A DNA stretch of 30,715 nucleotides from Saccoglossus kowalevskii (taxonomy: Eukaryota > Hemichordata > Enteropneusta > Harrimaniidae). The notes below the pieces were generated by a model that was not told where the DNA came from, made no database searches, and saw only the letters and a list, made by a program, of their open reading frames with translations. Location: contig NW_003122410.1 of assembly GCF_000003605.2 (NCBI RefSeq), forward strand, positions 851,785-882,499, in the 5' to 3' direction. Below are positions 12,961-23,618 of the stretch, piece by piece. The position numbers were made by a program, and so were the translations under genes. Positions within the stretch are counted from its first letter, which is position 1, and the number at the start of each line of letters is the position of its first letter.

Positions 12961-13960
12961 GACTTTTTATGACACCGCTGTTCTTATCAATTCGATTCGT
13001 CATGTTGAACAAATTTTAAAGGAATTTAAATTATTATCTGATGATGATGTTTAAATATATTTAAGGCATCACGCATTAAGTCAAGCAAGTAATTTGACCT
13101 GGACCCTTGAGTGTTATAACAGTGTGTGGATGAAATTGGAGGATATATAAAATGTATTGTTAAAACCTCACTGCCTAATTGTGTTTCCCAATCAAAATTA
13201 ATGGTAACTATAATAGTAATTATCGTTGGCTGTCAAAAAAATCAAAAATCAAAATAAAATACTGTTGCATATTACGAAGAAGGATAAATTCCAGTCAGCA
13301 TATAAGAAGTTTCACAGTACAGAGATTGCCTTACTCAAAGTACAAAATGATATATTAATGTCCATGGACATACAGAATGTTTGTGTTTTAGTACTTTTGG
13401 ATTTGAGTGCAGCATTCAACACGGTGAGAGTTTATTAGAACGGTTTGAACAATGTTTTGGTATTTCAAGGAGGGTCTTTTTAATTCTTGTTTTAAATCAT
13501 ATTTAACAAGCAGATACAAGAGTGTCTTGATCAAGGGTCAAACATCCCCAATGAAAATGTTAAAATATGATGTACCTTAGTTTTCGGTGATAGGGCTGCT
13601 TTTGTTTAGCATGTATACTTTCCCACTTGGTAGTGTTATAGAACATCATAAACTATCATATCCTCTCTATGTCGATGATACCCAGTTATACATATCATAT
13701 CAACCAAACTCAGTATATGATTGTGACCTAACTAATCTTAAGGAATGTGTTTATTGAAAGATTGTTTGGATTACTGCAATATTTTATTGTATGCTATAAC
13801 GAATGTCCATTATTATTATTATTATCTAATAGTAAAACATTTGGGAGTCTTCTTCAAGGTTTTATGGTCGGAAATACTATGTTCAAGTTATGTGGCTTAC
13901 CTTTGATTCCACATTTTCCTTTTCTGTCATCGTTTCCATTTCTACGGACATTATATATGT

Positions 13961-16914
13961 GTGTCAGGTTCAACCATATACAGTACAGTACCAGAAGCCA
14001 ACTATGCCAGAACAACAATACAAAATGTCATGGAATTGCTGTTATAATATTAAACATGCAAAATGGCTTGGATACAGACAAGCTATGGATGCCTTAAATC
14101 CATCATAAATTCGATTATTTTTAGTTGGCTAATGTTGAGGGTATGTTCTCCAGATCGAGTTCTGTACAATATATATGTCATGTTTCCATTATATGTAATT
14201 TCCTTCGCTATGTAATTTCAACAGTTTTTTTTAATGACATTGTTATATGAATGTTGATAGTGATGGGTGAAGGATTTTATATTGAAAATATTATTGACAT
14301 CAATTTTTATACAACACAATGTTTGGTGGGTACGACGCAGATCCCTATTTATACATTTTGTAAAATGAAAAAAATCCAAACGACAAACCTCAATTTGAAG
14401 TCCTTATTGGCATGTATAATGATGAGTACAGGCTGTATATATCCAACTTAGTTTAAGAACAGCAAATATTTCTGACTACATTTCATCCACCATTCGCGTA
14501 ATGGGCATATGAACACTTACGCGCATGCGCGCAGCTGAACTCAAATTTATAAATAAACAAACAATCGTGCAGCAGACCTCAATATAACTGGTTCACATAT
14601 TCAAAGCATTGTTATGGCTCATTATTCATTTGTGAACATTCATTAGGAACACAGACGCGTCCGATTTCTGAAACATTAAGTGAATAAGTATATTTTTAGC
14701 ATTATATATCATTATTTTCAGCATGTTTTCATCCAATATATCTTTGGTATTTAACATATGGTGATTATTAAATATAAATATCTGATATTTTGACTATGAT
14801 ACTCCGTGAGAATATTTAGAGATAATGCTTTCATGCTTACTATTCATGTACCTGACGTGGGTCTATTTTGATAATTTGGCTTTTATTTTTTATTATTTGT
14901 AAATGTGTCTATTTATGTTGTTTTACAATTGATATTTTAAAATATGTCTGCCAGACTATACATTCACTTATCATATACCTCGTATCACCCGGCCTAGTAA
15001 CGCTATTGGAATCCCAATGCGCGAGCCGTGCAATGATTTTCCATATCACGCCCCAATCTCCTTCCCAGAGGCCTTTTCGCAATAGTGCCTCTGCCATAGG
15101 CAGCCTTCAATTTTGTGGTCAATCACCTCACTACGCACGGTCATTTTCCTGTAGTTGTTACATCTGAAAACGTATTTAAAAAAGTGGAAAAAAGACGTAT
15201 GTGACATCCGAACTATATATCAATGTCAGACTTCAGTAAAAACGTAAATACGAACCATTATATCACGGACTATGTTTTGCAAGGTAATGTTATTGTAGTG
15301 AAATAGCGCACGTGATAAACTAAAACTAGGGAAAATAGCGTTCTGTTTATGTACATAAGATGGGGGTAGAAAGATTAAACACTAGTTTTACTCGACGGGA
15401 TTTCCTAACAAATCCGTTCGTCTTGTTTTCTGGTGAATAATTCAATACTAGCTTGAACGGATTCGATTCTCCACGTCTAACAGTTATAGAACACACAGGT
15501 TCTAATAAGTTTATAAAATTTGTAATTTATTGTATAATGGAATGTCTTGATAACTTTGAAAGGACTGGACTTTCCAAGCGTAAAACATGTATGTTTTAAT
15601 TTAATTAACCAAACAGTTCTTTCAGATTTAGGACGTAAAACGTTTTATTAAAGTGATTGAAGTAACACGGTGGCTTAAGCGTAACTGTGTTAACCGACGG
15701 GATTTTGTTGTTCGAACATATTCGAATATGCAAATGAGTTCTATGCAAAGTTACGATCTGAATGGAACGTTTCGACGCCAGTCGTCCGTAGCCCATCGTC
15801 AAAGCAACAACGTCCCGTTTACGAACAGATGAAATAATTTCAGCAATTTCTTTACACAATAATCCACAACAAAACTTAGAAACATTTCATAGACACTACA
15901 GGCTCCAAAATTATGTCTATTGCAAAACAATTCAACCGACAACCAGTTTGACGCCACAATTTCTTGCTGGAGCCCGAGTTCTACGCGTGATTTTATTGCG
16001 TTCAAAACTGTTCCATTTCAAACTGCGCATGCACACACACTGTGGTTTCTCGAAATGCATACTAATTAGGTAACTTGTCACTGATAAAAGTCACCGAAAA
16101 CATTTTGAGCAATTTTGAGCAATAGTACTAGAGTGAAATTTAAACGTGCCTCTGCATTCTCCATGAATTTCGTAACTTGCTATGATCATGGTAAAGAGAA
16201 AACCTGTGCTTACTTTCAACAGTTAGCTGGAGTCTGATCGAAAACGTGTCTCAAAAAATACCTTTACATCATTTTTCCGATTATTTTTTCAGCTCGTAAC
16301 GATAGAATCAGTCAATTTAGAACTAACATGTATGCCATCGGAAAGCATTTTGGCACAATTTTACTGAAAAGACTATGTTTTCGTTGCTCATGAATATTAA
16401 TTTATGCAAATGAGACGATTATTTCAACCAATCGTGTCATGCAACTCCCCCCCCCCCCGCGCGTATCGAACTGTACGGAGTTCGATCACGCCCGGGCCCG
16501 TTTACCATATTTGGTAGACATGTATATTTCCTGGAACTACTTTCTGTTACAAACAATAATTTGAGATTATCGTCTGCGCAACAAACCATAAAGATAACGT
16601 GTCAAGTTTACAACACTACGATACTGTCTCCATGGAAGATCATCGGCGCATTTCAGATATTCTTTGTCGAGTTACGCCCAATTGTGAACCAAATTGCTTC
16701 TTGTCAAGCAATTGTTTTTGGCTCACCAACTACAGTTTTTAACAACTGTAAAATCAACGTGTCTCTACCTGCGGATACAAAAGAAAACGTCTGTTTGTTA
16801 TGTATGATTCGGACCGTCAGTAAATGACCAACTCGTTTAGAATAACCCATAACCGGCGCACGACCTCGGGCCGCAAAAGCCGTATTCAGTTCATGAAAAG
16901 TAATAGTATATTCT
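13961..16914. other. No recognisable gene
   Basis: Several open frames of 60-116 codons occur (for example 15605-16005 on the minus strand and 16561-16827 on the plus strand), but none shows a known motif or family match. 15700-16500 is less AT-rich, with a C homopolymer at about 16446-16459 and two octamer-like ATGCAAAT sites (near 15728 and 16404). A promoter or unrecognised first exon of the SLC23 gene could lie here, but nothing proves it. Confidence 0.5.
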
Positions 16915-18180
16915 AGTACTGGATTTCTGTCAAAATAACACTATGTTTGAAGAGTAAGGGGATACCGGAAGGGTCATAATGACAGTGGGGACTGCAAAGG
17001 TGATTAACAAGAGGAAAGGGAGGGGCGTAAGCAAAAGCAAAAATCAGAAAGAGTGGTAAGTGGGAGGGAGATACCTTTAGCAAAAAAGGGTGGTCGGGAG
17101 AAGGCTGCACGTCGAAAAGGATCATAAGTGAGAGAAAGACAGGAGTCACCATATGTATAATGGAGCAGAGGAGACAGCTCAGTAGAGAGGGGCGGTGAGT
17201 GAGGGGAAATGACCTGGCAAAGTTATAATTTAATTGTTAGTGATATGTGGAGGTCGGAAAGGTGATGAGTTTCTAGAGGTGGTAAATGAGCGGGTGGTAA
17301 ATTATCAAAGAAAACCAAGATAGGCAGAAAGCAAGTAGGGGGCCTAGAGGTACTGTAAACATAATGGGGAGATCGGAGGAATAGAAAGTTATCAGGAGAG
17401 GAGGCCAGAAGGATTTGTAGGTGAGGTCAGGAGGGATGGTAAATAATCAAGAAAATTGTGAGAGTAATAGGAGCCAGGTAAACAAAATGGGCCAGCAGGG
17501 TAAGTGAACCATTGATAAGGAGACGCCATAAGCGAAAGGGACGTTGGGAGGGGAAGTAAGCAATATATGTAAGTGAGATAACAAGGCTGTGAGAGCCAGT
17601 AAGTCTGAGGGATGCCTAGATGTGTTGAAACCAAGAGGAAGAGGCCGTAAGCAGGGGGACTGGGATGGGCAGGGCAGGACATTCTTATATGCAATAAGAG
17701 ATGAGTGGTGAGCAAGATTAGAAGCCAGGGTGGTAAGTACTAGTAAGTGAAAACACATAAGGGTATTGTAAGTGAGATGAGACCAGGAATGGCTGTAAGC
17801 ATCGGAAACCCAGGACGGACAGTAGCGAAGTCATATACTGTAGTGGAAGCCATAAGCTGTAAGCGAAATCTAGAAGCTGTGAAGGCTTAGATGGGCATCA
17901 TTGTGAGGAAGAGGTCAGATGATTGGGGAGACTCTGGGAATTGAACAGAAGTGCCTCGAAAAGGCTTATAAGCAAGAAGACGGGGCAGAAAGGTATTGTA
18001 TAAAAGCGGGGAGGCTTTTGAGGAACCGTAGGCGATAGAAGTGCCTTAATCAAGAGGAGGAGGCCTGGAAGAGACATAAGTGAGAGCAGGAGGCCATTAA
18101 ATGCACTTTGCGAAAGGGGAAGGCTGTACAGGTCATAAAAAGAAGAGGGTGGTAAAAGAAGGAGTAGTCAGAAAGGGTCT
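16915..18180 (+). repeat. Long purine-rich degenerate repeat tract
   Basis: The plus strand is strongly G+A biased for about 1.27 kb. It is built from loose variations of GTAAGTGAGA, GAGGCCGTAAGC and AGGAGG-type motifs at irregular spacing. The long open frames on the opposite strand, rich in Pro, Ser and Leu, come from this composition and are not proteins. Confidence 0.8.
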
Positions 18181-18199
18181 TAAATAGTTTGCGTACACT

Positions 18200-18535
18200 C
18201 TCGGCCTGCTTTCCTTTAACTTACGGCCCTCTCCGTACTCTATGTCACTATCCCTCCAGTTTCCCACTGGCCTCCCGTTTAAGACGACCTCTCGGTCTCC
18301 CCTAGTCAGTCACTCCTTTTCAGTCTCATGTCATCTGCCCTTGAGTTCCAATCACACTTACTGATGACCCTCTCGTTTAAAACATCTCTCAGAATCTCAC
18401 TCTCACTTTTTGACTCCCCGGATCTCCCCTTTCATTGTATGCTGAATCACTCTTCGTTATTTATGGCTGCTCTTGATCATTTACCACCACTCCCCTTTTT
18501 CTCACTACTTATCACAATCCTCTCCATCTCGTAAA
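18200..18535 (+). repeat. Pyrimidine-rich continuation, inverted relative to the purine tract
   Basis: The bias flips to C+T on the plus strand. Motifs are complements of those upstream: CTTACGGCC near 18221 against GGCCGTAAG near 17643. This suggests part of the same repeat family in inverted orientation. Confidence 0.75.
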
Positions 18536-18794
18536 CAGCTCACATTGGCCTCCTTCCTATCTAAGAGCCTCCTATCTCTCATGATTTGTGGAACGCGTAG
18601 CTACTAATTAGGAAAATAATACGGCGAACTGATACAGTGATCAGGCAAACTTAATGTGTCAAATTAATAAAATGCTTGTAATTTACATTTTTTCAGAGAG
18701 GCAACATTGACGTGTGGTGCCGACCATTTGACGACGCATTGGTGTTTTTAACTCCCGTGGAGTACACAATGGGAGTCTTTGCAGTTACCCTGTC

Positions 18795-18798
<4 letters not shown>

Positions 18799-18861
<63 letters not shown>
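18799..18861. repeat. (TG)n microsatellite
   Basis: At least 31 TG repeats run straight into the assembly gap, so the true length is unknown. Confidence 0.98.
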
Positions 18862-19793
18862 NNNNNNNNNNNNNNNNNNNNNNNNNNNNNNNNNNNNNNN
18901 NNNNNNNNNNNNNNNNNNNNNNNNNNNNNNNNNNNNNNNNNNNNNNNNNNNNNNNNNNNNNNNNNNNNNNNNNNNNNNNNNNNNNNNNNNNNNNNNNNNN
19001 NNNNNNNNNNNNNNNNNNNNNNNNNNNNNNNNNNNNNNNNNNNNNNNNNNNNNNNNNNNNNNNNNNNNNNNNNNNNNNNNNNNNNNNNNNNNNNNNNNNN
19101 NNNNNNNNNNNNNNNNNNNNNNNNNNNNNNNNNNNNNNNNNNNNNNNNNNNNNNNNNNNNNNNNNNNNNNNNNNNNNNNNNNNNNNNNNNNNNNNNNNNN
19201 NNNNNNNNNNNNNNNNNNNNNNNNNNNNNNNNNNNNNNNNNNNNNNNNNNNNNNNNNNNNNNNNNNNNNNNNNNNNNNNNNNNNNNNNNNNNNNNNNNNN
19301 NNNNNNNNNNNNNNNNNNNNNNNNNNNNNNNNNNNNNNNNNNNNNNNNNNNNNNNNNNNNNNNNNNNNNNNNNNNNNNNNNNNNNNNNNNNNNNNNNNNN
19401 NNNNNNNNNNNNNNNNNNNNNNNNNNNNNNNNNNNNNNNNNNNNNNNNNNNNNNNNNNNNNNNNNNNNNNNNNNNNNNNNNNNNNNNNNNNNNNNNNNNN
19501 NNNNNNNNNNNNNNNNNNNNNNNNNNNNNNNNNNNNNNNNNNNNNNNNNNNNNNNNNNNNNNNNNNNNNNNNNNNNNNNNNNNNNNNNNNNNNNNNNNNN
19601 NNNNNNNNNNNNNNNNNNNNNNNNNNNNNNNNNNNNNNNNNNNNNNNNNNNNNNNNNNNNNNNNNNNNNNNNNNNNNNNNNNNNNNNNNNNNNNNNNNNN
19701 NNNNNNNNNNNNNNNNNNNNNNNNNNNNNNNNNNNNNNNNNNNNNNNNNNNNNNNNNNNNNNNNNNNNNNNNNNNNNNNNNNNTCATCATAAA
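18862..19793. other. Assembly gap (932 Ns)
   Basis: This is a run of N with no sequence information. Open frames reported across it are artefacts. Confidence 1.
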
Positions 19794-20930
19794 CCGTATG
19801 TTGGTTTTTAATGAAACTTGGTGTGCAGATGCTCTGGGCTAATGCGCAGGTTTGATTAGGTTTTGGTTGAAATCCATGTATATTAATTACCTGATTTGCA
19901 TGATAATTTCTAGCTGTTCAATTACTGTTCCACTGATATCTAAAGAGCCATTCATTAGATTTTGATGAAACTTGCTACATACATGCTCTGGACTAATGCA
20001 CAGATGTGATTAGTTTTGGATAAAAATCCATGCATATAATTAACCTAATTTGCATAATAATTAGTCAATTTTCAGCTTATCAATGAAACTTACGTAGATA
20101 CATAGTACCATGAACAGACAGATATGTGAAATATGAATTACCTAATTTGCATAATTAATCAATTTTCAGCTTTTGATACTTCAAGTACTATTACTTCATT
20201 ACTTTTTAATGAAACTTAGTACATGGATGCTCTAGAACAATCCAAAGACTTGATTAATTTTAAGTAAAAATGTGTGCATATTAATCAACTAATTTGCATA
20301 ATTAGTTAATTGTTGGCTTTTACACTGATATCGCAAGTACTAATTATCCCATTTCAATGACTCTTGGTACATAGATGTTATAGGACAATGCACAGACCCG
20401 ATTAGTTTTGGGTTAAAATCAGTGCATGTTAATTACCTAATTTGCATAATTAGTCAATTTTCAGCTTTTACAGTGATATCACATTTACTAATTATTCCAT
20501 TTCAATGAAAATTTGTACATAGATGCTCCAGAACAATGCACAGACCCGCTCAGTTTTGAATTAAAATCATATCATATTAAATTACCTAATTTGCATAATA
20601 AATCACAATTTTTGGTTCTAATCACATTACAATAAAACTTCGTAGTATAAATGGTCTGTGACAGTACTTATCTTAATTCAATGAATCATGGTACATATGT
20701 ACTCTAACACAATGTGATGATCAAATTAGTTTTAGGTTTGTATACATCTATAATAAATACCTAATTTGCATAATAATTTACTTTTTAGCTTTCCACTAGT
20801 TCAGTTAGGATTAATCATCACATTATAATGAAAATTTGTGCATGTGCGCCTGAAACAATATACAGACCTTAATCTATGCATAATAAATGCTTAGTTTGTA
20901 TAATAATTCATTTGGTTCATTGAGGTAATC
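19794..20930. repeat. Satellite array, unit about 148 bp, seven to eight copies
   Basis: The core CTAATTTGCATAAT recurs near 19890, 20045, 20142, 20289, 20437, 20586, 20761 and 20890. The commonest spacing is 147-149. Each full unit also has AATGAAACTTGGTACATAGATG, here as two adjoining blocks (AATGAAACTTG, TACATAGATG), then CAATGCACAG and GATTAGTTTTGG. Copies are clearly diverged, and one unit is short by about 50 bp. Confidence 0.9.
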
Positions 20931-21275
20931 CACAGACATGACATATTGATTATCTATTAATAGCCCATTTCTGATATCTGAAAAAATCAGATTTAAATTG
21001 AATTCACCGCAGAGGTGCTCTGGAATAAATTAGACTAAAACCATGGATGAAAAATAAAATTTTCTGTATGTTTTAACAAAAGAGTTTGCGTTGGACCATC
21101 CAACGTGACAGTGACATTGGGTGAGGTTGGCTTCACCAAGACAGTCGAGAAGTACGCCCTCAGAGATTAGTTTCTGCACCATGATTTGGGAATATATAAC
21201 GTAACAGGTCCATTCGTAACCTCAATCAATCCGACAAGTGTCGTCATGGTGACAGCTCAACCGGTCGGAGTTTAA

Positions 21276-22505
21276 CTGTTTAAATATTCTAGTTAGACAT
21301 TCAGTGATGATTGCGCTAAATTAATCTTTGAATGTGTTTACAATTTTTTCTCAATGTAAGTTTTTTTTTTGTAAAGTAAAAACTACACAATTTTTGAACT
21401 GCATAGCCTTATTGTTCTTGGTTAACTCATGTTGAAGCCATGGGTCATGACAGTCCCTAATAGTGTTACATTTTACAAATCACAAGTAAATAAATAAATA
21501 AATAAATAAATACGCACCTAATCATATTGCGTTCCCGTAGATGGATGTTTACGGACAGCAACCAAGCAATCTCTGTTTTGTGCATTTGTCGTCGGGTTCA
21601 TTGAACTATTTCTACATGTTGTATCAGGATACTACTCAAAATGGGGGACGCCGATTACCGAAAGTGTTAATATACGTCAACTCCCACGCATAAAAATAGC
21701 AATTTGAAGCTGGTAACTCATCAAAGTAACCATGGTTTTTCCCACAGTTACCACATATTGATAAACTAAAATTGTGTGTGCGACACGAGTCAACATATTG
21801 ACGGTTTGTAAAGATGATTTTGATTCATAACGAAATTGTAATTAATCATTAGAGTAACATCTTACCATTTGTTATGGTGAATGTGTATACCATAATTTAT
21901 CTAATTCATTAACTTACAAAATTGAAATTGAAATTAAACGTAGGAAAATAGAAAAACAAATCAGTCGTTTTCTAGTTTAACAATTATTGTTACATAACAT
22001 TTTTATTGTCAAATGAAGTGTACTGTTCTCATTGTGGACGTCCGCGTCGTCGTGTTGTACACCTTAACTATAATCTGGGTAACCAGCTATTATACATAAA
22101 GTGATACTGTGTACGTGTTGTGTATGATTACTGGGGTTATTTTGACATGCGCGCAGTACTATCACCACCGTTCTGTGGCTCATGTGTTGACGATTAGAAA
22201 TACAAGGAGGTCACACGTACGACTGGTTGTTAATATAGTGTTGTCAAATATTAGGAAAAACCTACATAGACATTGTATCTATCATAAACACTTTTCACGC
22301 CATTAATTTTGTCTTGCCCTTGTACTAAATTGAAGGGCAATTAGTGAAAGTGTAGTTGCATACACTTTTGAATGAAATCGCGAAAATATACGACATGCAT
22401 TTATAACCTAATATAAGAAAAGACCGCAACAAGTCACAGTCACGCCTAAGAAGCGATTGATATTTAGTTGAAACAAATATACATATGAATACCATTGTAC
22501 TGGCC
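21276..22505. other. 3' flank of the GH27 pseudogene, then featureless sequence
   Basis: Up to about 21436 the sequence matches the intact GH27 gene's 3' UTR (for example GTAAAGTAAAAACTAC). An (ATAA)n microsatellite lies at about 21487-21511. Beyond that I see no gene, RNA or named repeat. Confidence 0.6.
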
Positions 22506-22509
22506 TTAA

Positions 22510-23379
22510 GGTAGAGATGCAGTTTACCTGACAAGTATTTTAATTAGTTAATTAGGAAACCAAGATGATCTCCATTGACCACAAAACTATATATTTTCGG
22601 AAAGCTAATTGTATGAATTTTAAAATTTTGTTAGTATTTTTCTTTTATGGACACTGTAGTTTGAAATATACACAAAAATGTGCTCTTTTGGTCAAAAGTG
22701 ATTTAAAAAAAATTTGCTCCTAAACCATGCTTCTGCTTCCTGTCCAAATTGGTTTACGGGTACATCTGTATACTATGAAGAAAGTGCCCTCTTGAAAACT
22801 GTCTACCAGTTGTCAATTTTGCAGGGCAGCAGCCCAAATTTCACTACTTCAAGTTTATGCATAAATTAATACCCAGGCTAGACGGCGACGGCATTGTGAT
22901 ATAAACACATTGTCAATCATCTGTGAAAATTTCAAAACAAAAGGTCAAAGCGTCTAGGAGCTATTTTTTTTTGTTCTGAGATGTGCACTAAAAAGAAGCT
23001 GAGATAATTGCTAATTTGCATAACAATTCACTCAGTAAGAAGTTTGCTAATGATCATAGTTAAAATGGTTGTAATATTTCCAAATTTAAATGTATTATCG
23101 TTTTGTTAAAAGTTAAATATAGTGCATAACATGGAGATCCCGTCATTTCTTTTTCACTATGTTTCTTTTTTATTATTTATGTACAGCCTTGCTAAATCTT
23201 GCTAAGCATACAAAAGAGAGCATGTTTGCACCTGTTATCTATATTTTAAAATCGTTTTTTTAAGTATGTTCCACTATTCACAATTCTACAAAATTTTAAT
23301 AGTCTATAGCCAAGACTGTTTGAATAATAAAAAGCAAAAAAAAATTACTCCCAAATGCCCACGAACCTGCATCTCTACC
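22510..23379. mobile_element. 870-bp non-autonomous TIR element flanked by TTAA
   Basis: The left end GGTAGAGATGCAG (22510-22522) is the exact complement of the right end CTGCATCTCTACC (23367-23379). Each end is bordered by TTAA (22506-22509 and 23380-23383). TTAA duplication is the hallmark of piggyBac-type elements; a TA duplication with a one-base-longer TIR (mariner-type) is the alternative. There is no open frame of transposase size. The interior holds one CTAATTTGCATAA segment like the satellite core. Confidence 0.75.
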
Positions 23380-23618
23380 TTAAGAACCAACATGTCCATC
23401 AGATTTTAACTTTGGACAGGTGTGTGTGCAGCTAAGGCGTTGTTGTTGTGTGTGCTTATTTAAATCAACCAGTATGTATTCTATACTCTATGACTATCTC
23501 TTCATCTTTAAAGCCGTGTGTTTGCAATGCTTGATCCCTGTGATTGTATTTTGTATGAGGGCGAAGTCTGGCGTCCTGTTTATGAACTTTAAACTCTACA
23601 CCTGAGTTATAAGTCAAC

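Larger units (their letters stand above)
10990..13960 (+). mobile_element. Decayed CR1/L2-type non-LTR retrotransposon (LINE)
   Basis: Fragments of an endonuclease plus reverse transcriptase polyprotein appear in order but in shifting frames. Endonuclease: VDIFVVTETWLQPDS near 11120, TPDGYKFDFHH near 11205, GHLFIAGDFNVDD near 11440. Linker: SPDMDISNMVSTYNET near 11600. RT: SDDDV and ASRIKSSNLDPG near 13040-13110, [20 protein letters not shown] at 13280-13350, [13 protein letters not shown] near 13390-13430, a damaged PQGSV-type block near 13575, and the catalytic YVDDTQLY near 13670. Many frameshifts and stops show that it is dead. The AP-endonuclease plus this RT style points to the CR1/L2/Jockey group. 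The 3' end is not sharply visible. Confidence 0.9.
18753..21070. mobile_element. Insertion of about 2.3 kb with microsatellite and satellite core
   Basis: The sequence between the two halves of the GH27 exon has TTTTAAC on the left (to 18752) and again on the right (21071-21077), while the intact gene has it once at the matching place. That fits a 7-bp target duplication. Inside are a short unique start, the (TG)n tract, the assembly gap, the ~148-bp satellite and a unique end. No transposase is seen, though 932 bases are unknown. The interpretation as a non-autonomous element is an inference. Confidence 0.6.
18697..21275 (+). pseudogene. Broken last exon of a third GH27 alpha-galactosidase-like gene
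   Basis: 18697-18752 matches the start of exon 6 of the intact gene downstream (RGNIDVWC, then a damaged stretch), and about 100 bases before it match the end of that gene's intron 5, including the polypyrimidine tract and AG. The rest of the exon resumes at about 21071 ([21 protein letters not shown], then NPTSVVMVTAQPV and a stop at 21273-21275). The following 160 bases match the intact gene's 3' UTR. It is dead: the exon is split by a 2.3-kb insertion, codons are lost near 18735, and TTG has become TAG at 21168-21170. No exons 1-5 are visible upstream, so it is also 5'-truncated. Confidence 0.92.

Noticed and set aside
14868-15167. Plus-strand frame of 99 codons and its minus-strand counterpart in a locally GC-richer patch
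   Set aside because: Both strands are open over the same patch and neither matches a family; it may be an old repeat but cannot be named.
15605-16005. Minus-strand frames of 84 and 68 codons upstream of SLC23 as a candidate gene or first exon
   Set aside because: No family match, no convincing donor in the phase needed to join the first SLC23 exon, and the two frames overlap in different phases.
16561-16827. Plus-strand frame of 88 codons with several Cys
   Set aside because: No recognisable motif, no signal peptide and no splice context; its length fits chance in this sequence.
17392-17758. Minus-strand frames rich in Pro, Ser, Leu and Tyr
   Set aside because: They arise from the purine-rich repeat read on the opposite strand, with no domain and overlapping frames of similar length.
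18693-19842. Open frames of more than 330 codons across the N run
   Set aside because: They consist of unknown bases plus dinucleotide repeat translation and are not proteins.
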